From Flavobacteriales bacterium (GTDB lineage Bacteria > Bacteroidota > Bacteroidia > Flavobacteriales_F > PHOS-HE28): DNA of 64,000 bases. A program made the position numbers and the translations under genes. The notes under the pieces are model-generated. The model saw nothing but the letters and a program-made list of their open reading frames with translations. It ran no database searches and was not told where the DNA came from. Where the stretch lies: assembly GCA_019638115.1 (NCBI GenBank), contig JAHBUK010000003.1, forward strand, positions 372,001 through 436,000. Reading direction: 5' to 3'. Of the stretch, positions 57,902 through 64,000 are shown one piece after another (within the stretch, counting starts at the first letter, position 1; every line of letters begins with the position of its first letter).

Positions 57902-58863
57902 ACACCAGAAGCCACCAACATTCCATGCGCATGCTCAACCTGATGCCACGTTGGAAAGGAACGGTGATCGCCCTGGGGCTGGTCACCGGTCTGCAGGCCC
58001 AGCAGGACCCGCAGTTCACCCAATACATGTTCAACCTGCTGGCGATCAACCCGGCCTATGCCGGCAGTGCCGATCGTGTAAGCCTGAAGGGCCTCTCCCG
58101 ACACCAGTGGGTGGGCTTCGATGGGGCACCCACCACGCAGACCATTACGGCACACGCGCCCTTGTGGCACGAAAGCCTCGGCCTCGGTGGTACCATCCTG
58201 CGCGACTCCCACGGGCCGCTCACGCAGTACACCTTCATGGCCGACATAGCCTACCGCATACACATGGGTGATGCCAAGCTGGCCTTCGGACTGAAGGGTG
58301 GTTTGAACCTGTTGCAAGGCCGCTTCGGAGAGTTGAACCCGATCGATCCGAACGACCAGGTCTTCCAAGCCAACGTGAACACCAAGCTCGATCCCCAGTT
58401 CGGCTTCGGGGTCATGTACTACAGCGACCGCTATTTCATCGGCCTCAGCTCACCCAAGATGCTGGGCACGGAGTTCTTCGAAACGGACTCACTGACCTTC
58501 GTTTCCGAAGCGGGACAGCGCGCTCACTACTTCCTCTCCGGTGGTTACGTGTTCGATCTGGGTGTGTACCACAAGTTCAAGCCCACCTTCCTGATGAAGG
58601 CCGTGGAGGGTGCACCGCTGAGCTTCGACCTCAGTGCCAACTTCCTCTTCTATGAGAAGTTCTGGCTGGGCGCCATGTACCGCCATACCGATGCGGTGGG
58701 TGCCCTCTTCCAATACCACATCACCAACGACCTGACGGTGGGCTACGCCTACGACTACCCCTTGTCGATACTCCGCAACTACAGCGGTGGCTCGCACGAG
58801 ATCATGCTGGGCTTCGAGTTCGGCAACAAGTTGAAAGGCATCCGCTCACCGCGTTATTTCTGA
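57898..58863 (+). CDS. PorP/SprF-family T9SS-associated outer-membrane protein
   Basis: A 321-residue beta-barrel-type protein with a signal peptide (GTVIALGLVTGLQAQ). The family hallmark QQDPQFTQYMFNLLAINPAYAGS follows, then LSRHQWVGFDGAPTTQ, FGLKGGLNLLQG, and strand pairs to the end (SHEIMLGFEFGNKLKG). SprF/PorP proteins are encoded next to type B T9SS cargo and help secrete or anchor it. The start overlaps the adhesin stop. An internal ATG (57925) is a possible alternative start. Confidence 0.93.
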   Translation: MNTRSHQHSMRMLNLMPRWKGTVIALGLVTGLQAQQDPQFTQYMFNLLAINPAYAGSADRVSLKGLSRHQWVGFDGAPTTQTITAHAPLWHESLGLGGTILRDSHGPLTQYTFMADIAYRIHMGDAKLAFGLKGGLNLLQGRFGELNPIDPNDQVFQANVNTKLDPQFGFGVMYYSDRYFIGLSSPKMLGTEFFETDSLTFVSEAGQRAHYFLSGGYVFDLGVYHKFKPTFLMKAVEGAPLSFDLSANFLFYEKFWLGAMYRHTDAVGALFQYHITNDLTVGYAYDYPLSILRNYSGGSHEIMLGFEFGNKLKGIRSPRYF

Positions 58864-58865
58864 TC

Positions 58866-61061
58866 ATGATCCAACGCAAGCACACCCCCTCGCTCGGCCT
58901 GCTGCTGCCGGCCCTGCTCCTTGCGGCTTTGTTGCAGGCACCCGCCGCTCAGGCCCAGAAGCTCAAAGAGCGCATGGCCGATCGGCATTCGGAGGTCTTC
59001 GACTATCCCAAGGTCGCTTCCATCTACGAGAACCTATCCGCCAAAGGGAAGGCCGATGCCAACGACCTGCGCTTGCTGGCCGTTACCTACCGCAAGATGG
59101 GTGAGCCCAAATTGGCCGAAAGCGCATACAACCGCCTGATGGCCCTTGGCCCTGCGAGACCCGGCGACATGCTGGCCTACGCCGACCTGTTGCGTGCCAA
59201 CGGCAAGTATCCGGAAGCCTTGGAGTGGTATGGCAACTACGCTGTGGTGGTGCCCGATGATGCGCGTGTGAACGCGTACCTGGCCGATCCCGGGTTGTTC
59301 GGTCGCTTGCTGGCGGACAGCAGCAGCGCCAGCATCCGCACGGTTCCCATCAACTCGCCCCAGGCCGACCTGGGCATGTCCGTGTTGGAGGAATTGCTTT
59401 TATTCTCCAGCGCTCGGGGCGAAGGCGTGGGAGGTCGTCGTGCTTACAACTGGGATGAGGAGCCTTTCCTCAACCTCTACTCCGCGCTCTTGAAAGGGGA
59501 GACCGCCGAGGATCCCATGGTGATGCACAAGGACATCAACAGCCGCTACCACGATGGTACGGTCACCTACGATTCCCTGGCCAAGCGGCTCTATTTCACC
59601 CGCAACAACCTGCACTACGGCGTGCTGTCCATGAGCGCCAAGGGCAACCTCAACCTCGGTATCTACTTCGCCGATGTGGTGACCGGTGAGTTCGGCCAGC
59701 CGGAATGGGGCGTGTTGATCCCCTTCGAACATAACGATCCGGACCACAACTACGGCCAACCCTGCATCTCGCCTGATGGTCGCAAACTCTATTTCGTGAG
59801 CGATCGACCCGGTGGCATGGGAGGTACCGACATCTGGTTCTGCGATAACCTGGGCAACCAGTGGGGAGCACCCCAGAACATGGGCCCCAAGGTGAACACT
59901 TCCGCGGATGAGATGTACCCCTTCCACGCGGTGAACAACTTCTTCTATTTCGCCAGCAACGGGCACCCCGGCCTGGGCGGCATGGACCTGTTCCGTACCC
60001 GCGCCACGGATGGCGTTGCGGGCAACGTGTTCAACCTGGGTTATCCCATGAACACGCAGTACAACGATCACAGCCTGATCTTGCTCAACGACAGCACGGG
60101 CTTCTTTGCCAGCGACCGTCCGGGTGGCATGGGTAGCGATGACATCTACGGCTGCACCATCCGTCCGCCGATGATCTTCCTCTCGGGCATCGTGGTGGAC
60201 AAGAACACCCGCGAACCCATTGAAGGTGCCACGGTCTTGTTGAAGGACCCCACGGGTCAACAGATCAAGCGCTACCAGTTGCAGACCGAGCCTGGAGGCA
60301 AGTTCAAGATCGAGGTGGAGTACCGCGAACGCTACCTCTTGGTGGCCAACATGAGCGGCTACTTCCAGGCCGAGATGCCGATCAATACCGATGGCGATCC
60401 TTTGGATGGCATCGTGGTGGAGTTGGTGAAGTACGACTACGCGGCCGAGGGTACCATCTTCAACGGTGAGACCGAACAGCCTTTGGCCGATGCCGTAGTG
60501 GTCCTTACCGATGGCAAGGATGTGGAGTTGGGCCGATACACCACCGATGCCTCGGGCCGCTACCAGTTCGCCCTGATGCCCGAGAGCGACTACCGCTTGA
60601 AGGTGGAACGCGACGGCTTCTTCAAACAGAGCGCACGCATCAGCACCAAGGGCAAACCCAGTGCTGTCATCTACACCGATTTCCGCCTCTTCCCGCTCAA
60701 GGTGGACCAGGTGGTGCGCTTGGAGAACATCCTCTACGATTACAACAAGGCCGACATCCGTCCCGATGCTGCGCTTGAGCTCGATAAGCTGATCGCAACC
60801 TTGCAGGACAACCCCACGGTGAGCATCGAGCTGAGCTCGCACACGGACTGCCGTGGTAAGGACGCATACAACCAAAGCCTTTCCGAGCGCCGTGCCAAGA
60901 GCGCCGTGGATTACATCATCTCCAAAGGCATCGACAAGAGCCGTGTGAAGAGCAAGGGCTACGGTAAGTCCAAGCCTTCCGAAAGCTGCAAGTGCGAAGA
61001 GTGCACCGAGGAACAGAACCAGCGTAACCGACGCACCGAATTCAAGGTGCTCGGCTTGTAG
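58866..61061 (+). CDS. OmpA-family protein with WD40-like and carboxypeptidase-regulatory domains (PorE-like)
   Basis: A 731-residue exported protein (signal peptide ending APAAQAQ). The order is: TPR-like helices (about 40-150), a WD40/PD40-like propeller with SPDGRKLYFVSDRPGG and FASDRPGGMGSDDIYG (about 220-440), two carboxypeptidase-regulatory-like beta sandwiches (about 445-600), and a C-terminal OmpA peptidoglycan-binding domain (LSSHTDCRGKDAYNQSLSERRA). This is the layout of T9SS PorE. It likely anchors the machinery or the adhesin to peptidoglycan. It follows the SprF-like gene by 2 bp. Confidence 0.92.
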   Translation: MIQRKHTPSLGLLLPALLLAALLQAPAAQAQKLKERMADRHSEVFDYPKVASIYENLSAKGKADANDLRLLAVTYRKMGEPKLAESAYNRLMALGPARPGDMLAYADLLRANGKYPEALEWYGNYAVVVPDDARVNAYLADPGLFGRLLADSSSASIRTVPINSPQADLGMSVLEELLLFSSARGEGVGGRRAYNWDEEPFLNLYSALLKGETAEDPMVMHKDINSRYHDGTVTYDSLAKRLYFTRNNLHYGVLSMSAKGNLNLGIYFADVVTGEFGQPEWGVLIPFEHNDPDHNYGQPCISPDGRKLYFVSDRPGGMGGTDIWFCDNLGNQWGAPQNMGPKVNTSADEMYPFHAVNNFFYFASNGHPGLGGMDLFRTRATDGVAGNVFNLGYPMNTQYNDHSLILLNDSTGFFASDRPGGMGSDDIYGCTIRPPMIFLSGIVVDKNTREPIEGATVLLKDPTGQQIKRYQLQTEPGGKFKIEVEYRERYLLVANMSGYFQAEMPINTDGDPLDGIVVELVKYDYAAEGTIFNGETEQPLADAVVVLTDGKDVELGRYTTDASGRYQFALMPESDYRLKVERDGFFKQSARISTKGKPSAVIYTDFRLFPLKVDQVVRLENILYDYNKADIRPDAALELDKLIATLQDNPTVSIELSSHTDCRGKDAYNQSLSERRAKSAVDYIISKGIDKSRVKSKGYGKSKPSESCKCEECTEEQNQRNRRTEFKVLGL

Positions 61062-61089
61062 GCCGTTAGTTGGGGTAGGGACCAAGGGA

Positions 61090-61124
61090 ACGGACGGGCC
61101 AAGGCGAAAGCCGCGGCCCGTTCG
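61090..61124. terminator. Convergent terminator hairpin
   Basis: The stem ACGGGCC/GGCCCGT (61094-61100 with 61115-61121), with an inner GGC-GAAA-GCC, lies between the two convergent transcription units. The T tract is poor. Confidence 0.55.
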
Positions 61125-62222
61125 TCATTTCCGGAGTTTACCCGCCGCGCGCTCGGCATAGAAGCCGCCTTGCGCGGCAATGCGTCCGAAGGCCTCCTGC
61201 GCAGCTTCCGATTCGCCCATGCGTTCCAAGGTGAGCGCATGGTACCAGGTGGCCTCCTCATCGAATACCGCTATGGGGTGTGTCGATGCCCGGTGCAACA
61301 GGTCGCGAGCGCGGCTGTACAAGCCCAGGTTGTAGCTGCACAGGCCGCCATAGAACAAGGCGTTCACATCGTTCGGGTATTGGGCCAACAGAAAGCGCAA
61401 GTCCTCCAGGCAGTTCTTGTGGTCGTTCCGCACGAAGGACTCCAAGGCTTTGTCCATGAAGTGCAGGTACTGCATCATCACGGGGCGCTTGCTTGCGAGC
61501 TGCTGCTCCTGCAGGTCGGCATAGCGCGCACTCACTCCCTGCGCCGCCAATTCCACCTGCGGTTCCCGCGGATAGAGCTCCGAGGGGTGCACCAGTTTCA
61601 GGCCGTGCAGGAAGAAGAGCTGCAGCGAGCTGCCGCCAGCACGGCGAGGCGAACGCTCGCGTGCATCGGACGTGGCGTCGATCGGCGGTGTGCTGCTCGG
61701 CAAACGTTCCAGTGCCTGCTCCCGGACCACCACCTCCCGCTTGGCGACCACTTCCGTGTGCCGTTCGTCGGCAGCATGTCCGATGCGCAGGGTCTCAGCC
61801 TGTTCCACAGCGGCGATGATCTCCTCCGCCTGCAGTGGAATTGGAGCTGTTACGATCTGCGGTGTTGCTTCGTGTGCGGTCGGGCCCACTTGGGTGGGTT
61901 GCCGATCCTGGTCCAACAACGAGGAGATCACCAGCCAGGCACCTGCCACCAGTACAACACCCACCACGGTAAGCCCGGTGTACCACGTGGAGCCGGTGAT
62001 GCTGGTGTTGGGGCGCACGGCACGCAGCGCTTCCAGGCCCGCCAGTGCACCGGGCAGCTGCAAGCCTTCCACGGCATCGGCCAACAGGGGGTCGGCCTCC
62101 ATGGCCTGCTCCACGGCATGCGCCTGCACAGGATCGAGCCGGCCTTCCACATAGGCCCGCAGCTGCTCCTGGCCGATGGCAGGCGCTGCGCGGAAGGGAT
62201 TATCGGGTGTTGCGTTGGACAT
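61125..62222 (-). CDS. Anti-sigma-like single-pass protein with periplasmic TPR-like domain
   Basis: A 365-residue protein. The cytoplasmic N-terminus (about 1-75, EQLRAYVEGRLDPVQAHAVEQAMEADPLLADAVEGL) resembles anti-sigma/zinc-finger-like domains without the zinc ligands. One membrane helix follows (GLTVVGVVLVAGAWLVIS, about 83-103). After a low-complexity linker, the C-terminal part is helical and TPR-like (FYGGLCSYNLGLYSRARDLL, WYHALTLERMGES). Position directly after an ECF sigma gene (3-bp gap) supports an anti-sigma or sensing role. Confidence 0.75.
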   Translation of the reverse strand: MSNATPDNPFRAAPAIGQEQLRAYVEGRLDPVQAHAVEQAMEADPLLADAVEGLQLPGALAGLEALRAVRPNTSITGSTWYTGLTVVGVVLVAGAWLVISSLLDQDRQPTQVGPTAHEATPQIVTAPIPLQAEEIIAAVEQAETLRIGHAADERHTEVVAKREVVVREQALERLPSSTPPIDATSDARERSPRRAGGSSLQLFFLHGLKLVHPSELYPREPQVELAAQGVSARYADLQEQQLASKRPVMMQYLHFMDKALESFVRNDHKNCLEDLRFLLAQYPNDVNALFYGGLCSYNLGLYSRARDLLHRASTHPIAVFDEEATWYHALTLERMGESEAAQEAFGRIAAQGGFYAERAAGKLRK

Positions 62223-62225
62223 GGT

Positions 62226-62795
62226 TCAGGCTGCGTTCCACGACTGTTGTTGCAGCTTCAATTTCAGGTTGCGACGTCCGTTCTGCAGGTTGCTGCGCAC
62301 TTGTTCAAGGTCCATGCCTGTTAACCTGGCCACCTCCTGGTAGCTGTGGCGTTGCAGGTAGAACAACTGGATGCAGGTGCGTTGCTGCTCGTTCAGTTGT
62401 GCAATGGCCAGTTCCAGGCGTTCCAAGGTGGCTTCGTGCAACACCTTGTCGGCGATCGCATCGTGGTCCTCGCTGTTGCCGGGGTCGTTGTTCAGGCCTC
62501 TCACCTGCTGCTCCTTGCGCAGGCTCATCAGGCAGCGGTTGCGCATCACCGTGTGCACCCACGGCCTGAAACGTTCCACCGGGTGTTTCCTCAGCAGTTC
62601 GGGGAGCTGCTCGAAGAGGCCCGCCACCTCATCCTTGCTGCGCTCCACGTCCTTCAGGTATTTCATGGCCGTGCCAAAAAGCAAGTGGGCGTACCTGTCC
62701 CACAGGTAGCCCAGCGAGGCCCGGTCCCCCTTGCGCAAGAGCTGCACCAGGTCCTCGTCGCTTGCTTGTTGTATGGCTTTCCGGCGCAGGAACAT
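62226..62795 (-). CDS. ECF-family RNA polymerase sigma factor
   Basis: A 189-residue protein. Region 2 (about 20-85, LGYLWDRYAHLLFGTAMKYLKD, then WVHTVMRNRCLMSLRKE) and region 4 (about 125-180, LNEQQRTCIQLFYLQRHSYQEVARLTGMDLEQVRSNLQN) have the usual spacing. The region 4 helix-turn-helix is clear. The ATG abuts the stop of the plug-domain gene with no gap, and the anti-sigma-like gene follows, so the three form one operon. Confidence 0.9.
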   Translation of the reverse strand: MFLRRKAIQQASDEDLVQLLRKGDRASLGYLWDRYAHLLFGTAMKYLKDVERSKDEVAGLFEQLPELLRKHPVERFRPWVHTVMRNRCLMSLRKEQQVRGLNNDPGNSEDHDAIADKVLHEATLERLELAIAQLNEQQRTCIQLFYLQRHSYQEVARLTGMDLEQVRSNLQNGRRNLKLKLQQQSWNAA

Positions 62796-63569
62796 TCAGG
62801 GTTCGCTTTCCTCGTCGTCGTATTCTTCAGCCTCAGCGCGTGCCCGTTTCTCGGCGAGCATCATTTGCCGTGCGCGTTCCTGTTCGTATAGCTCGAAGTA
62901 GTTCTTGGTCTCCAGCACCACCACGCCACCGGTCACATCGCCGTAGCGCGCCGGCAGGCCACCGGTGTACACGGAGATGCTGCTGATGCCCGAGGGTGGC
63001 ACACGCGGCATGGCACCGCTCACCTTCACCCCATCCACGAAGGCCACCATGTTCTCCGTGCGCGATCCGCGGAAATGCAGGCCATCATCGGTCCGTGAGC
63101 GGGTCACGCCGGGGAAGTTCTTCTCCACCATGCCCGCAGGGTCCTTGCGGGTGGCATCGTGCGCCAGGTCCTCGGCCAGCAGGCTCATGCGGCTGGGGTC
63201 CTCCTTGTCGATGAGCTTGCGGCGGTAGGCGATCACTTCCACGGTGTCGGCGCTGATCACGGAATAGGCCAGGCGCTCGTCGGAAAGGTAGGTGGCCCGG
63301 TCGGTGACGTGGATGCCGGTGAGCGTTTTGGTGCGGTAACCGGCGTAGGAGAGCTTCACCTGGTAGGTGCCGGGCGGCAGGGGTTTCAGCACGAAGCGGC
63401 CGTCCATGTCGGCCACCGCGCCGAGCATCTGGCCTCCCACCTCGGTGGTGACGTGGGCCATGGGAAGGGATTCGCCGGTGGGGCCGAAGACGCGCCCGCG
63501 GATCTCGCCTTGCTGGGCGAAGCTCAGGGTGCTCAGAAGCACCAGTGGAAGAAGGAGCAGCTGTTTCAT
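62796..63569 (-). CDS. Secreted carboxypeptidase-regulatory plus TonB plug-domain protein, no barrel
   Basis: A 257-residue protein with a signal peptide (MKQLLLLPLVLLSTLSFAQQ). Residues about 22-100 are a CarboxypepD_reg-like fold (GRVFGPTGESLPMAHVTTEVGG, KLSYAGYRTKTL). Residues about 120-225 are a TonB-receptor plug-like domain (FRGSRTENMVAFVDGV, YTGGLPARYGDVTGG). The protein ends in an acidic tail (EEYDDEESEP) where a 22-strand barrel would start, so it is not a complete receptor. It heads the sigma/anti-sigma operon and may act in its signalling. Similar short plug proteins occur in Bacteroidota. Confidence 0.8.
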   Translation of the reverse strand: MKQLLLLPLVLLSTLSFAQQGEIRGRVFGPTGESLPMAHVTTEVGGQMLGAVADMDGRFVLKPLPPGTYQVKLSYAGYRTKTLTGIHVTDRATYLSDERLAYSVISADTVEVIAYRRKLIDKEDPSRMSLLAEDLAHDATRKDPAGMVEKNFPGVTRSRTDDGLHFRGSRTENMVAFVDGVKVSGAMPRVPPSGISSISVYTGGLPARYGDVTGGVVVLETKNYFELYEQERARQMMLAEKRARAEAEEYDDEESEP

Positions 63570-63645
63570 GACGGTTGTTTCAGGATAGGATGCAACACCG
63601 CCGCGGATCGCATAAAGGGTGCAGGGAATTCCTGCACAACGGCGA

Positions 63646-64000
63646 TCACAACTCCTCCGCCACCACTTCCCGAACGCCCGGCACCTCGTGCTTCAGCAGG
63701 TTCTCAATGCCCTGTTTCAGCGTTACCATGCTGCTGGGGCAACCGCTGCAGGATCCCCGCAAGGAAACGGTGACGATGCCCTCGTTGAAGCTCTTGAAGG
63801 CGATGTGCCCGCCGTCGCCTTCCACCGCCGGGCGGATGTACTCCTCCAGCACACGGATGATCTTTTCGTCTTCAGGGCTCTTGGCATCAGCGTGGGTGCT
63901 GGCCCGCTCGTTGGCATCGGCCAGTGCTTGTGCAGGAGCATCCTCGTACACCACGCGGCCGTCGGTGTTCAGGTATTCCTGGATGTACTCGCGCAGCTCC
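63646..64000 (-). CDS. Nfu-type iron-sulfur cluster scaffold protein (5' end outside window)
   Basis: The frame is open to the right edge of the window, so the N-terminus is missing. The visible 117 residues end with the NifU C-terminal domain: RPAVEGDGGHIAFKSF, then RGSCSGCPSSMVTLKQGIE, with the CxxC (CSGC) that binds a [4Fe-4S] cluster, and a final VREVVAEEL. The upstream part (REYIQEYLNTDGRVVYE) looks like the end of an Nfu N-terminal domain. It delivers Fe-S clusters to apo-enzymes. A GTG at 63954 could start a short form, but upstream coding is coherent. Confidence 0.88.
   Translation of the reverse strand, partial: ELREYIQEYLNTDGRVVYEDAPAQALADANERASTHADAKSPEDEKIIRVLEEYIRPAVEGDGGHIAFKSFNEGIVTVSLRGSCSGCPSSMVTLKQGIENLLKHEVPGVREVVAEEL

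Overview
The window is a chromosomal segment of a high-GC member of the Bacteroidota, most likely an uncultured-type Flavobacteriales. The evidence is a partial type A and a complete type B type IX secretion (T9SS) cargo tail, a SprF/PorP-type protein beside a giant repeat adhesin, a PorE-like OmpA protein, recurrent TAnnTTTG promoter -7 boxes, and no Shine-Dalgarno sequences. Most genes use strongly G/C-ending codons; the segment from about 5.3 to 8 kb is visibly richer in A/T.

Layout. 1-5.2 kb: end of a T9SS cargo gene, then a two-gene NAD-linked formate dehydrogenase (fdsB, fdsA). 5.3-13.6 kb: a defence island. It holds a cold-shock-domain fusion to a nucleoside-deoxyribosyltransferase-like domain and, in opposite orientation, a PaeR7I/XhoI-type restriction-modification pair, a DUF2130 protein, an OLD-family ATPase-nuclease, a small KTSC-like protein and an unknown protein. 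14-19.7 kb: a first RND efflux operon. 19.8-26.6 kb: a small membrane protein, a GreA-like protein, and rtcB carrying an inserted cassette. 26.6-29.3 kb: a tRNA region with irregular tRNAs around a slipin gene. 29.6-35.3 kb: a second RND efflux operon. 35.6-40.8 kb: a second GreA-like gene and rimP-nusA-infB. 40.8-47.5 kb: small hypothetical genes and sucA-sucB. 48.1-61.1 kb: a three-gene surface locus (3253-residue secreted adhesin, SprF-like, PorE-like). 61.1-64 kb: a plug-domain protein, ECF sigma factor and anti-sigma-like operon, then a partial Nfu iron-sulfur scaffold gene.

The most interesting locus is 20.7-25.1 kb. Three tightly coupled genes encode a ubiquitin-like beta-grasp protein ending in an exposed Gly-Gly, a large DUF4132 protein and an E1-like ThiF/MoeB adenylyltransferase. 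The cassette lies between two 256-bp direct copies of the 3' end of rtcB, which differ at six positions, all synonymous. This looks like a 4.08-kb unit that entered by a single crossover and left rtcB intact. The composition suggests an uncharacterised bacterial ubiquitin-like or sulfur-carrier conjugation system.

Other unusual points are: short palindromic repeats inserted in frame in linkers of fdsB, fdsA and sucB; a tRNA locus whose 3' half precedes its 5' half; a leftover 3' fragment of the restriction gene upstream of the methyltransferase; an intrinsic-terminator hairpin in the nusA-operon leader; and an Asp-to-Asn change at a proton-relay position of the second RND pump.
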